Part shown: piece after piece, positions 36,191 to 45,130 of the stretch
Position numbering within the stretch: position 1 is the stretch's first letter
How the letters are laid out: every line of letters begins with the position of its first letter
Source: VAZQ01 sp035263865
GTDB taxonomy: Bacteria; Pseudomonadota; Alphaproteobacteria; Rhizobiales; Xanthobacteraceae
Length of the DNA: 64,000 nucleotides
Reading direction: 5' to 3'
NCBI GenBank assembly: GCA_035263865.1
Contig: DATFQX010000270.1
Location: 1 to 64,000 of the forward strand
Made by a program: the position numbers and the translations under genes
The notes under the pieces: generated by a model
Told to the model about the DNA's origin: nothing
Seen by the model: only the letters and a program-made list of their open reading frames with translations
The model's database searches: none

Positions 36191-36799
36191 ATGCCACTTT
36201 GGCTCGCCCACGAACCGCTGGTCCTCGCGTCCAAGAGCGAGATCCGGCATGCCATCCTACGCCATGCCTGCGTCCCGATCGAGACTCAGGCTGCCGATAT
36301 CGACGAGCGCGCGATCGAACAAAGCAGCACGGGCCGGGATGCGGGCGAAATCGCGGCGCTGCTCGCGCGTGAGAAAGCACGAGCCGTGGCCGCTCGCTTT
36401 CCCAGCCGGCTGGTGTTGGGCGCGGATCAGACGCTAGCGCTTGGCAACCGGCGATTCTCGAAGCCCAGCGATCGCGCCGGTCCGCGCAATCAACTCGAAG
36501 CCCTGCGCGGTCGAACGCACGAGCTTCATAGTGCGATCGCCCTGGCGCAAGGCAGCTCCATTCTGTGGGAACACCGTGAGCTTGCACGGCTCACCATGCG
36601 CGCCTTTTCAGATCAGTTCCTCGAAGCCTATCTCGATGCCGCGGGACCCGCTCTCACGGCAAGCGTCGGCGGCTACCAACTCGAGCGGCTCGGCATCCAT
36701 CTTTTTGAGCGCATCGAAGGCGACCATTTCGTCATTCTTGGGCTGCCGCTCATGGCGCTCCTACAATATTTCCGTCAGGCCGGCTGGCTGGCTGGGTGA
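36191..36799 (+). CDS. maf: Maf-family nucleotide pyrophosphatase
   Basis: A 202-aa house-cleaning NTP pyrophosphatase. LVLASKSEIRHAILRHACVP carries the Maf phosphate-binding start (S/T-x-S-x-x-R variant), with EKARAVAARFPSRLVLGADQTL and SVGGYQLERLGIHLFERIEGDHFVILGLPL later; the catalytic Asp is in GADQ. The D in the usual DT motif is followed by Q here, as in the YceF-like subgroup. It is coupled to ppsR (3-bp gap). aroE, often next in this order, is absent; coaE follows directly. Confidence 0.9.
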   Translation: MPLWLAHEPLVLASKSEIRHAILRHACVPIETQAADIDERAIEQSSTGRDAGEIAALLAREKARAVAARFPSRLVLGADQTLALGNRRFSKPSDRAGPRNQLEALRGRTHELHSAIALAQGSSILWEHRELARLTMRAFSDQFLEAYLDAAGPALTASVGGYQLERLGIHLFERIEGDHFVILGLPLMALLQYFRQAGWLAG

Positions 36800-36830
36800 A
36801 TTGTCAGACAGCTTGGGCTATGGGGGCGTC

Positions 36831-37430
36831 ATGTTCATTCTCGGTCTCACCGGCTCCCTCGGCATGGGAAAATCGACGACGGCACGGTTCTTTGCCGAGG
36901 AAGGCGTACCGGTGCACGACGCCGACGCGGTCGTCCATCGCCTGTACGAAGGAGAGGCTGCCGCCGCGATCGAGGCGGCATTTCCCGGCACAACCGCGGG
37001 CGGCAAGGTCGACCGCGCGGAGCTGGCCGCGCGGGTCCTGGGCGACAGCGGAGCACTCAAACGGCTCGAAACAATCATTCATCCCCTGGTGCAAGAGGCC
37101 GAGCGACGCCTTTTGGCCGAAGCCGACGCGCGCGGCGAGGAGGTCGCGGTTCTCGATATTCCACTCTTATTCGAGACCGGTGGCGAGGAACGGGTCGATG
37201 CCGTGGTCGTGGTATCCGCGCCACCGGAGGTGCAACGCTCGCGCGCGCTCGAACGCCCCGGCATGACGGTGGACAAACTCGACGCCATCCTCGCGAAGCA
37301 GATGCCGGATGCTGAGAAGCGGCGGCGGGCCGATTTCGTCGTGGATACATCGCACGGCCTCGAGGCGGCGCGCGCGCAGGTGCGTGCGATCCTCAAGGCG
37401 ATTGCTAGAATGCCGAGGCGGCGCAAGTGA
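36831..37430 (+). CDS. coaE: Dephospho-CoA kinase
   Basis: A 199-aa P-loop kinase for the last step of coenzyme A synthesis. FILGLTGSLGMGKSTTARFF (Walker A), VHDADAVVHRLYEG, LDIPLLFETGGEERVDAVVVVSAP and the C-terminal RRRADFVVDTSHG are hallmarks. The frame is open for 130 codons upstream, antiphase with maf, but ATG 36831 starts exactly at the family N-terminus. It precedes dnaQ by 36 bp. Confidence 0.95.
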   Translation: MFILGLTGSLGMGKSTTARFFAEEGVPVHDADAVVHRLYEGEAAAAIEAAFPGTTAGGKVDRAELAARVLGDSGALKRLETIIHPLVQEAERRLLAEADARGEEVAVLDIPLLFETGGEERVDAVVVVSAPPEVQRSRALERPGMTVDKLDAILAKQMPDAEKRRRADFVVDTSHGLEAARAQVRAILKAIARMPRRRK

Positions 37431-37466
37431 TTCGTCAGCTGCGGGCATCAAGATGGAAACGTTGCC

Positions 37467-38174
37467 GTGCGCGAAATCGTACTCGATACCGAGACCACGG
37501 GACTCGATCCCTTTCAAGGCCACCGGGTGGTAGAGATCGGCTGCATCGAGCTCGTCAACCGCATCCCGACGGGGCAGAGCTTTCATCGCTATCTCAATCC
37601 TGAGCGCGAGGTGCCGTCCGAAGCCGTTGCGATCCACGGCCTGTCGACCGAGTTTCTCAAGGACAAGCCGTTCTTCGCCGAGATCGTCGAGGACTTGATC
37701 GCATTCATCGGCGATGCGCCGCTTATTGCGCACAACGCGGTGTTTGATCTCGCCTTTCTCAATGCCGAACTCGAGCGTGCCGGCAAACTGCTCCTCGCGC
37801 GCGAGCGGGTGCTCGATACGCTGCTGCTGGCGCGCCGCAAATACCCGGGAGCGCCAAACCGCCTCGACGACCTTTGCGCGCGGTTTGCAATTGATAATTC
37901 ACATCGCACCAAGCACGGCGCGCTGCTCGACGCCGAACTTCTCGCGGACGTCTATCTCGAGCTGATTGGGGCCCGGCAGGCGCAGCTTGTCCTCGTGGAG
38001 ATGGGAGTGGGCGCGACGGTCGCGACGGCCGGTCCAGCCGCCGTGGTCCGTCCCGAGGCGCTCGTGGTGCGGTTGAGCGAGGAGGAGCGCGAGGCGCATC
38101 TCGCCTTTATCGCAACGCTTGGAGAAAGTGTGATCTGGCGCGACTATCTCAGCCTGCCGGCCGCAGCCGCCTGA
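37467..38174 (+). CDS. dnaQ: DNA polymerase III epsilon subunit
   Basis: A 235-aa 3'-5' proofreading exonuclease. Exo I IVLDTETTGLDP (residues 4-15), Exo II IAHNAVFDLAFLN and Exo III HGALLDAELLADVYL give the DEDDh catalytic set; the C-terminal tail would bind the alpha subunit. The start is GTG 37467; a GGAAA-type Shine-Dalgarno lies upstream. It is last in the ppsR-maf-coaE-dnaQ unit and converges on secB. Confidence 0.95.
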   Translation: MREIVLDTETTGLDPFQGHRVVEIGCIELVNRIPTGQSFHRYLNPEREVPSEAVAIHGLSTEFLKDKPFFAEIVEDLIAFIGDAPLIAHNAVFDLAFLNAELERAGKLLLARERVLDTLLLARRKYPGAPNRLDDLCARFAIDNSHRTKHGALLDAELLADVYLELIGARQAQLVLVEMGVGATVATAGPAAVVRPEALVVRLSEEEREAHLAFIATLGESVIWRDYLSLPAAAA

Positions 38175-38241
38175 AATTTGCAGCGAGCTCGATCCCTAAT
38201 CATAGCGGTACCACAAATCGCGTGGGCCCGCTCAGGATCTT

Positions 38242-38742
38242 CTAGCTCGACGACGTGGTTGCTTGCGCGGCCTGCATTTGCGTCGCCCGCTGCTGATACA
38301 GCGCGACGAAATCGACAGGGTCGAGCAACAGCGGGGGAAAACCGCCGTTGCGCACCGACGTTGCGACGATCTCGCGCGCGAATGGGAACAACAAGCGTGG
38401 ACACTCGATCATGACGAGCGGCTGCAGCGTCTCGGCCGGTACGTTCTGGATCCGGAAAACGCCTGCGAACGTCAGATCGAATGCGAACAGCACCGTTCCC
38501 GCGCTCTCGGCCTTGCCTTCGAGTTTAAGCGAGATTTCGTAGTCCGTCTGCGCGAGTTGTTGGGCGCCGACATTGATTTGAATGTTGATCGCAGGCTGCG
38601 TTTGCGGCGGCGTCAACGAGCGAGGCGCGTTGGGATTCTCGAACGAGAAGTCCTTGATATACTGGCCGAGCACCGTGAGCTGCGCTTGGGTTTGCTGAGC
38701 GCTTGGGCTCGGCGCGGGTCCGCCATTGCCGGTGGTCGCCAT
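38242..38742 (-). CDS. secB: Protein-export chaperone SecB
   Basis: A 166-aa tetrameric chaperone delivering preproteins to SecA. LTVLGQYIKDFSFENPNAPRSL, NVGAQQLAQTDYEISLKLEGKA, AGVFRIQNVPAETLQPLVMIECPRLLFPFAREIV and GGFPPLLLDPVDFVALYQQR are canonical. ATG 38742 is chosen because GAGAGGGG lies just upstream; the longer in-frame start has no such site. Confidence 0.96.
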   Translation of the reverse strand: MATTGNGGPAPSPSAQQTQAQLTVLGQYIKDFSFENPNAPRSLTPPQTQPAINIQINVGAQQLAQTDYEISLKLEGKAESAGTVLFAFDLTFAGVFRIQNVPAETLQPLVMIECPRLLFPFAREIVATSVRNGGFPPLLLDPVDFVALYQQRATQMQAAQATTSSS

Positions 38743-39344
38743 CGACTGTCCCCTCTCACTGCACACAAATGAACGCAGTCGGCGGCGTGGCTAACACAGG
38801 CACTCCAGTCGGACAAGGATTTCACATCCCTGGGCGCGGACTTGCGCGCCCCGCCCGCGGCCCTTTCTAATGCCCGGAAATATCAGACGGAATCTGGTGA
38901 TGCGGTCCCCTGCCGTTTCGCGATGCCCGTCCCAAGCGGGTGTAAAGCGCAACTTCGCTGCTCGAGATTGACGCGGGCGGACCTTCTAGAACCTGCGTTT
39001 GAGGTGGCGGTGAAAGGCTCGCCGCGCTGTGTCCGGCCCAACCATGGCGCGAGGATGAAGCCCCTCGCTGCGCGACTGAAAGATGAGCAATCCGATTAAT
39101 CTCCATTTAACCAAGGACATCGGGCTATTCCTGCGGCGGCTTTTAGGTCACAAGCCTTGTTGGCGCCATGGTTCGGATCGTCTATGGTCGCGCCGGTGCG
39201 GCGCATGCACCGGGCTCGGGCAACAGGCCTCTGGATCAGCGCGGTCGCGCACTTACATAACTGATGCGGGAACCGCCTCTGCTTCTGCAGATTTCCTGTC
39301 TGCCTTGCCAGTGATCCCGCGGTTCCCTCACGGCGGTCGAGAGC
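38743..39344. other. Long intergenic region secB to timA
   Basis: About 600 bp between divergent secB and timA. I see no protein with family resemblance; small open frames lack ribosome-binding sites. An fxsA-like gene often found here in relatives is not visible. The only clear signal is the CtrA-type site at 39096-39110. Confidence 0.5.
39096..39110. promoter_or_regulatory. CtrA-type binding site (TTAA-N7-TTAA)
   Basis: TTAATCTCCATTTAA is an exact TTAA-N7-TTAA followed by CC, in the secB-timA gap, 249 bp before timA and 354 bp before secB. It is the second of two exact matches noticed in the window, both intergenic. Confidence 0.45.
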
Positions 39345-40058
39345 GTGCGAGACGTGTTCGACATCTACACCATCATCTTCTTGGCGCTGGCAGTGTTCAT
39401 CTTCCTGCGCCTGCGAAGCGTGTTGGGCCAGCGCACGGGCCGCGAGCGGCCCCCTTACGACCCGTATTCCCCCCGCGATGCCATGCGCGGAGCGACCAAC
39501 GATAATGTGGTCACGCTGCCCGGCCGCGCCGGTGATACCGCGCAAAAGCCGGTCGAGCCCGTCGACCCGGCCGAGCGCTGGAAGGGCATCGCCGAAACCG
39601 GATCAGCGCTGGCGGCTGGGCTCGATTCGATTGCCCGGGAAGACAAGACTTTCGACGTCAAACATTTCATTGCCGGCGCGCGTGCCGCCTATGAAATGAT
39701 TGTCTTGGCTTACGCCGAAGGCGACCGCCGCACGCTCAAAAATCTGCTCGCGCGCGAGGTCTATGATGGATTCGAAGCGGCCATCAGGGAGCGCGAGAAC
39801 AAAGGCGAGACCGTCGAGTCCCGTTTCGTCGCCATCGACAAGTCCGACATCGCCGGCGTCGAACTGCGCGGCCGCACGGCGCAAATCACGGTGCGCTTCG
39901 TCTCGCAGCTGATTTCGGTGACCCGCGACAAGGCCGGCAATGCGATCGAGGGCAATCCGGACAAGGTGACCGACGTCACCGACGTGTGGACCTTCGCGCG
40001 CGACCTCTCCTCGCGCGACCCCAATTGGAAGCTCGTCGCCACAGAAGCCGGGCAGTAA
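39345..40058 (+). CDS. Tim44/TimA-family membrane-associated protein
   Basis: A 237-aa protein with one N-terminal transmembrane segment (YTIIFLALAVFIFLRLRSVLG) and a C-terminal Tim44-like domain (FDVKHFIAGARAAYEMIVLAYAEGDRRTLKNLL ... VTDVWTFARDLSSRDPNWKLVATE). The bacterial homologue of the mitochondrial import motor anchor is an inner-membrane protein of uncertain function. The start is GTG 39345; a second GTG at 39354 is possible. It is 15 bp from mltA. Confidence 0.9.
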   Translation: MRDVFDIYTIIFLALAVFIFLRLRSVLGQRTGRERPPYDPYSPRDAMRGATNDNVVTLPGRAGDTAQKPVEPVDPAERWKGIAETGSALAAGLDSIAREDKTFDVKHFIAGARAAYEMIVLAYAEGDRRTLKNLLAREVYDGFEAAIRERENKGETVESRFVAIDKSDIAGVELRGRTAQITVRFVSQLISVTRDKAGNAIEGNPDKVTDVTDVWTFARDLSSRDPNWKLVATEAGQ

Positions 40059-40073
40059 CCGGGGCGGAACGCC

Positions 40074-41435
40074 ATGCCGGCGCGCTTGTGCGTCTTCCTC
40101 GGAAGCATCGCCGTCGCGGCATTCTGGCTCGCCGGCCCGCTTTGCGCGCAATCGGCCGACGAGCCGTTCAAGCTCGCCGATAGTCAGCTCGAGCCGGTCA
40201 AGTGGGCCGACGTCGTCGGCTGGGCAGCGGATGATCACCTCGCGGCTTTTGCGGCTTTCAAGGCCAGCTGCCAGACCTTTCGCAACATCAAGCAGCCTTC
40301 CGATGAGCGGCCGATGTTCAACGCGCTCGGGGACGTCTGCCGGCGGGCGGCAGGCGTGCGGCCGGCCGATAAAGCGGCCGCGCGCCGTTTCTTCGAGGAT
40401 AATTTCCGGCCGATTGAGATCGTGCGGCTCGGCGAGACGCAGGGTTTTTTGACCGGTTATTACGAGCCGATCGTGGAAGGCTCGCGCTTCCCCAATCCCG
40501 AATTCCACGTCCCGCTCTATCGCCGTCCGCAGGATCTCACCGCGGCCGGCTTAAAGCCCGGGGCCGAATTTCCCAACAAGGGTGTGCTCGTCGGCCGGCG
40601 CAATGAAAAGAACGAGATCGTGCCTTATCACGATCGCGGCGCAATCGAGGCCGGCGCGCTCGATGGACAAAAGCTCGAAATCTGCTGGCTCCGCGATCCA
40701 TTCGAGGCGCTGGCGATTCAGATCCAAGGCTCGGCACGCGTGATCCTCGAAGACGGCACGCCGCTGCGCATCAATTACGATTCCCACAACGGTTACCCCT
40801 ATACCGCCGTCGGACGCGTACTCATCGAGCGCAATCTCGTTCCGCGCGAGGAAATGTCGATGCAGCGCATCCGCGACTGGATGGCCGCCAACCCCGACGA
40901 CGCGCCGAAAGTGCGTGCGACCAACCGCTCCTACATATTCTTTCGCATCACCGGGCTGTCGAACGAAGGCGAACCCGTCGGCGCGGGGGGTGTTCCGCTT
41001 GTGCCCGGGCGCTCGATCGCGGTCGACAAGATTCACGTCTACGGCACGCCGTTCTTCATCGACGCGAGCTTGCCGATCGAGAGCGCGAAACCGACGACCC
41101 CCTTTCGCCGGCTGATGATCGCGCAGGATACCGGCTCGGCGATCGTCGGGCCGGCGCGCGCCGACCTCTATTGGGGGGCCGGCGATGATGCCGCCCGGAT
41201 CGCCGGCCGCATTCGCCACGCCGGCCGCTTCGTCATGCTGCTCCCGCGCGAGCTCGACATGGTCGAAGCGGGAAAACACATGCCGCTCCCGGTGCCGAAG
41301 CCGCCGATCCCCGAGGTCGAAGTCAAACGGGAGCAGAGCAAGTCCAAGCAGGCCTCCAGCAAGGGCGAGGAGGAAGGCCGGGGAAAGAAATTGCGCCGCC
41401 AAGTTGGCCCCGTGCGATGGCGGCCGCGAACATGA
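40074..41435 (+). CDS. mltA: Membrane-bound lytic murein transglycosylase A
   Basis: A 453-aa peptidoglycan transglycosylase with a signal peptide (cleavage near GPLCAQS). FLTGYYEPIVEGS, FEALAIQIQGSARVILEDG and the 3D-type domain IAQDTGSAIVGPARADLYWGAGDDAA with catalytic Asp are present. The C-terminal tail is Lys/Glu-rich and unusually long. A Cys near residue 25 might allow lipidation, but the lipobox is weak. Its stop overlaps the smr start (ATGA). Confidence 0.94.
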   Translation: MPARLCVFLGSIAVAAFWLAGPLCAQSADEPFKLADSQLEPVKWADVVGWAADDHLAAFAAFKASCQTFRNIKQPSDERPMFNALGDVCRRAAGVRPADKAAARRFFEDNFRPIEIVRLGETQGFLTGYYEPIVEGSRFPNPEFHVPLYRRPQDLTAAGLKPGAEFPNKGVLVGRRNEKNEIVPYHDRGAIEAGALDGQKLEICWLRDPFEALAIQIQGSARVILEDGTPLRINYDSHNGYPYTAVGRVLIERNLVPREEMSMQRIRDWMAANPDDAPKVRATNRSYIFFRITGLSNEGEPVGAGGVPLVPGRSIAVDKIHVYGTPFFIDASLPIESAKPTTPFRRLMIAQDTGSAIVGPARADLYWGAGDDAARIAGRIRHAGRFVMLLPRELDMVEAGKHMPLPVPKPPIPEVEVKREQSKSKQASSKGEEEGRGKKLRRQVGPVRWRPRT

Positions 41436-41992
41436 GCGAAGCCAAGCGCGGCTCGCGGCGGCTCAATCCCGAGGAGCGCAAGCTCTGGGGCGAGATCACC
41501 CGCTCGGTCGCGCCTATGCGGCGCGTGCCGGCCGAGCGGACGTCTATGGACGCGGGTGGCAAAGCGGCGCCTTCGAGCAAGGCTGCGCCGCGCGTCGCGC
41601 CGGCCATCACCAAGTCCGCGCCGCGCCTCGAGCCGTTCGACCGGCGGCTCAAGGCGCGCCTCGCGCGCGGTAACGAACCGCTCGATGGCCGCATCGATCT
41701 TCACGGCAAGACGCAGACCGAAGCTTATGCGGCATTGCTCGCGTTTGTGCAGCGAGCGCAGGAGGGCGGTGCCAAATTCGTCCTGGTGATTACCGGCAAG
41801 GGCCGCGCGCACGACGAGTTAAGCGAGCGCGGCGTGCTCAAGCGCCAAGTCCCACAGTGGTTGCGACTGCCGCAATTCCGCGCCTACGTTTCGGGCGTGG
41901 AGGACGCCCATGTCGGCCACGGCGGCGCCGGGGCGCTCTACGTGCGCATCAGGGGTCAGAGACCAGGAACCGGGAAATCTCCCGGCTCCTGA
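41432..41992 (+). CDS. Smr-domain protein
   Basis: A 186-aa protein whose C-terminal Smr (MutS2-type) domain contains LDGRIDLHGKTQTEAYAAL, FVLVITGKGRAHDE and LKRQVPQWLRLPQFRAYV; the N-terminal half is basic and low-complexity. Smr domains nick or bind DNA or RNA, and the role of stand-alone members is unclear. ATG 41432 overlaps the mltA stop (ATGA), so expression is coupled. The last codons form part of a terminator-like hairpin. Confidence 0.9.
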   Translation: MSEAKRGSRRLNPEERKLWGEITRSVAPMRRVPAERTSMDAGGKAAPSSKAAPRVAPAITKSAPRLEPFDRRLKARLARGNEPLDGRIDLHGKTQTEAYAALLAFVQRAQEGGAKFVLVITGKGRAHDELSERGVLKRQVPQWLRLPQFRAYVSGVEDAHVGHGGAGALYVRIRGQRPGTGKSPGS

Positions 41993-42006
41993 CCCCTTGT
42001 TTCCTT
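41952..42006 (+). terminator. Imperfect hairpin terminator overlapping the smr stop codon
   Basis: GGGGTCAG (41952-41959) pairs with CTGACCCC (41989-41996), with an inner stem CCGGGA/TCCCGG, followed by TTGTTTCCTT. The smr TGA lies in the descending arm. It could also be a palindromic repeat that became the gene's terminator. Confidence 0.6.
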
Positions 42007-42017
42007 AAAGCCTACTT

Positions 42018-42533
42018 TTAGCTGGTGACGACCACCGTCGTGCCCCAGCCGACCCGGTTATAGAGGTCGAGCACGTCCGCATTGTGCATGCGAATGCAGC
42101 CGTAGGAGACGAACCCGCCGATCGAGCCCGGGTTATTCGTGCCATGGATGGCATACTCTCCCCCGCCGCTGAGCGTCAGCGCGGCCGCCCCCATGGGATT
42201 GCTCGGACTTCCGCCTGGGATCACGTTCGGCAGCGAAGGCTTGTCGCGCTTGACCTCGGCGGGTGGCGACCAGGCCGGGCGCAATTGCTTGCTGCTGATA
42301 TAGGCCGTGCCCGTCCACTGCTTGCCGACCCGGCCGACGCCGACCGGATAGCGCACGGCCTTGCTGTTGCCGAGCACGTAATAGAGCGCCCGCTCGTTGG
42401 TTTTCACCACGACGGTGCCGCTCGAATACGAGCCCGAAAATCCGACGATTTCGCGTGCCTGCGCCAACTGCGGCATGGTCGCAGCCAGCGCGCATGCGGC
42501 CGCGGCGGCCGCAACTGAGCGTGACAGATGCAT
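42018..42533 (-). CDS. Secreted L,D-transpeptidase (ErfK/YbiS family)
   Basis: A 171-aa periplasmic enzyme with a signal peptide (MHLSRSVAAAAAACALAATM, cleavage near AQA-RE) and a YkuD domain: FSGSYSSGTVVVKTNERALYYVL, MGAAALTLSGGGEYAIHGTNNPGSIG and the catalytic SYGCIRMHNADVLDLYNRV with Cys and His. ATG 42533 is chosen because it begins the signal peptide; the frame is open 25 codons further upstream. It converges with smr. Confidence 0.93.
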   Translation of the reverse strand: MHLSRSVAAAAAACALAATMPQLAQAREIVGFSGSYSSGTVVVKTNERALYYVLGNSKAVRYPVGVGRVGKQWTGTAYISSKQLRPAWSPPAEVKRDKPSLPNVIPGGSPSNPMGAAALTLSGGGEYAIHGTNNPGSIGGFVSYGCIRMHNADVLDLYNRVGWGTTVVVTS

Positions 42534-42799
42534 GATTTGACCGTGTTTTTTTTGCCCGTTAATCCCCTCGATCGTCGGCGCCCGACAATCCGCTTGGATT
42601 CCCCTCATGCAGGCGGCGACGGATCATTAACTATAATAATCGAATCGATCGAAAAGCTCAGGGAAAACCGCGCGTCGGCAGCAGCGACGCGCAAAATCCC
42701 AACAACTGTGCTCCGCGCGCCACGTCGCGGCGCCACATCAATGAGCGCGCGTCCGCCAACGCGGACTTCAGCGAACGGGAGTCAGTGCAAGCGACAAGC

Positions 42800-42925
42800 T
42801 CGGTCTGCTCCCTCTCCCGCTTGCGGGGGAGGGTTGGGGAGGGGGTCAAATAGAATGATCTATCATGTTGCGTGCCCCCTCCCTGTCCGTCCCCCCCCCC
42901 CCGCAAGCGGGGGAGGGGACGGTGT
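42800..42925. repeat. Composite palindromic element, copy 1
   Basis: Left arm starts CTCGGTCTGCTCCCTC and folds on CCCGCTTGCGGG; right arm folds on CCCGCAAGCGGGGG and ends GGGGACGGTGTGG. The 26-nt spacer holds AGAATGAT (42852-42859) and CGTGCCCCC, resembling both internal ends of the DUF559-bearing copy at 46764-47246. The 445-bp gap between the L,D-transpeptidase and acs genes holds nothing else recognisable. Confidence 0.9.
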
Positions 42926-42978
42926 GGCACTGCTCGTCGTAGTCGCACCAGCGATGGTTCATTCGCAGGCGGGCCCCG

Positions 42979-44928
42979 CTACGCGTGGGCCTTGCGGTTC
43001 TGCCGGTTGCCGACGAGATCCTCGACCACGCTCGGGTCGGCCAGCGTCGAGGTATCGCCGAGATTGCCGTACTCGTCTTCGGCGATCTTGCGCAGGATTC
43101 TCCGCATGATCTTGCCCGAGCGCGTTTTCGGCAGGCCCGGCGCGAACTGAATGAGGTCGGGCGAGGCGATCGGGCCGATTTCTTTGCGCACCCAGGCGAC
43201 CAATTCCTTGCGCAGCTCTTCGCTCGGCTGTTCGCCGGTCATCAGCGTGACATAGGCGTAGATGCCCTGGCCCTTGATGTCGTGCGGGTAGCCGACCACG
43301 GCCGCCTCCGACACTTTGGCATGTGCCACCAGCGCGCTCTCGACCTCGGCAGTGCCGAGGCGATGGCCGGCGACGTTGATCACGTCGTCCACGCGCCCGG
43401 TGATCCAGTAATAGCCGTCGGCGTCGCGCCGGCAGCCGTCGCCGGTGAAGTATTTGCCGGGATACGCCTTGAAATAGGTGTCGACGAAGCGCTGGTGGTC
43501 GCCATAGACCGTGCGCATCATCCCCGGCCAGGAATCCGTGATGCAGAGGTTGCCGGTGCCGGCGCCCTCGAGCGCCTTTCCGTCTGCGTCGACGATCTGC
43601 GGAACGATGCCGAAGAACGGATTTGTCGCCGAGCCCGGCTTGAGCCGCGTGGCGCCGGGCAGCGGAGTGATGAGAATCCCGCCCGTTTCCGTCTGCCACC
43701 ACGTGTCCACGATTGGGCAGCGGTCCTCGCCCACCACGTGGTAGTACCACTCCCACGCCTCCGGATTGATCGGCTCGCCCACGGTGCCAAGCAGCCGCAG
43801 CGACTTGCGCGAGGTTTTCTTCACCGGCGCGTCGCCCGCTTGCATCAGCGCCCGGATCGCGGTCGGTGCGGTGTAGATGATGTTGACTTGGTGCTTGTCG
43901 CAAACCTCCCAGAACCGCGAGGTCGTGGGATAGTTCGGCACGCCCTCGAAGATCATGGTGGTCGCGCCGTTCGCCAGCGGGCCGTAGAGGATGTAGCTGT
44001 GGCCGGTCACCCAGCCGACGTCGGCGGTGCACCAGTAGATGTCGCCGTCGTGGTAATCGAAAATCAACTGGTGCGACATCGCCACGTAGACGAGATACCC
44101 GCCGGTGGTGTGCAGCACGCCCTTCGGTTGCCCGGTCGAGCCCGAGGTGTAGAGGATGAACAGCGGGTCCTCCGCCTTCATGTGCTCGCACGGACACTCG
44201 GATGTCACGACCTTGGCGGCCTCGTGGTACCAGACGTCGCGTCCGGGCTGCATGTCGACGGGAGCGCCCGTGCGGCGCACGACGATCACGTGATCGACGC
44301 CGCCGACCTTGTCGATGGCGGTATCGGCATTGGCCTTGAGCGGCACCTTGCGTCCGCCGCGCACGCCTTCGTCGGCCGTGATGATGACGTTTGATTTGCA
44401 GTCGGCGATGCGCCCGGCGAGTGAGTCCGGCGAGAAGCCGCCGAACACCACGGAATGGATGGCGCCGATGCGCGCGCAAGCGAGCACGGCATAGGCGATC
44501 TCGGGAATCATCGGCAGATAGATCGTGACCCGGTCGCCCTTCTTGACGTTGCGATTGCGCAGGATGTTGGCGAATCGGCAGACCTCGTCGTGCAGCTCCC
44601 GATAGGTAATGTGCTTGGACTCTTTGGGATCGTCGCCTTCCCAGATGATCGCGGTCTGCTTGGCGCGCTTGGCAAGATGCCGGTCGATGCAGTTGTAGGC
44701 GGCGTTGAGCACGCCGTCCTCGAACCATTTGATCGCGACATTGCCGGGAGCAAACGAGCTGTTCTTGATCTTGCTCGGCGCCTTGTACCAATGCAGGCGC
44801 TTGGCTTCTTCGGCCCAAAAACCGTTCGGATCCTTGAGCGAGCGCGCGTACATCTCCTTATATTTATCGGCGTCGATATAGGCGCGTTTTTTCCACTCCG
44901 GCGGAACGTCGTAAATTTTCTCGGACAT
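42979..44928 (-). CDS. acs: Acetyl-CoA synthetase
   Basis: A 649-aa AMP-forming ligase activating acetate. It begins MSEKIYDVPPEWKKRAYID; ANL-family motifs include LFILYTSGSTGQPKGVLHTTGGYL (A3), VDTWWQTETGGILITPLPG, YWITGRVDDVINVAGHRLG and the C-terminal acetylation site PKTRSGKIMRRIL with its regulatory Lys. GGAGGAGG immediately precedes ATG 44928. Length matches Acs (about 650 aa). It diverges from a Bug-type receptor gene. Confidence 0.97.
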   Translation of the reverse strand: MSEKIYDVPPEWKKRAYIDADKYKEMYARSLKDPNGFWAEEAKRLHWYKAPSKIKNSSFAPGNVAIKWFEDGVLNAAYNCIDRHLAKRAKQTAIIWEGDDPKESKHITYRELHDEVCRFANILRNRNVKKGDRVTIYLPMIPEIAYAVLACARIGAIHSVVFGGFSPDSLAGRIADCKSNVIITADEGVRGGRKVPLKANADTAIDKVGGVDHVIVVRRTGAPVDMQPGRDVWYHEAAKVVTSECPCEHMKAEDPLFILYTSGSTGQPKGVLHTTGGYLVYVAMSHQLIFDYHDGDIYWCTADVGWVTGHSYILYGPLANGATTMIFEGVPNYPTTSRFWEVCDKHQVNIIYTAPTAIRALMQAGDAPVKKTSRKSLRLLGTVGEPINPEAWEWYYHVVGEDRCPIVDTWWQTETGGILITPLPGATRLKPGSATNPFFGIVPQIVDADGKALEGAGTGNLCITDSWPGMMRTVYGDHQRFVDTYFKAYPGKYFTGDGCRRDADGYYWITGRVDDVINVAGHRLGTAEVESALVAHAKVSEAAVVGYPHDIKGQGIYAYVTLMTGEQPSEELRKELVAWVRKEIGPIASPDLIQFAPGLPKTRSGKIMRRILRKIAEDEYGNLGDTSTLADPSVVEDLVGNRQNRKAHA

Positions 44929-45130
44929 AACCTCCTCCAAGCACCGCGCCGGGAAGCACCCTACGCAATATTCTCTCTTGTTCGGGCCGTCGCCCGAAGG
45001 GCTCGTCCATGCCATTATGCGACGGTCGCCGCAGAAGCGACAAGTCTAGGGACGTTCGACTTTGGTTGTCGTCGTGCGCCGGCGTGCGGCAAAATGACGG
45101 GCGGCGGCCTCTAGCCGGGAACACTGCCTC

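Noticed and set aside
42979..44818. 619-codon minus-strand frame overlapping acs
   Set aside because: Arg-rich out-of-frame reading of acs; the acs frame carries all ANL motifs.
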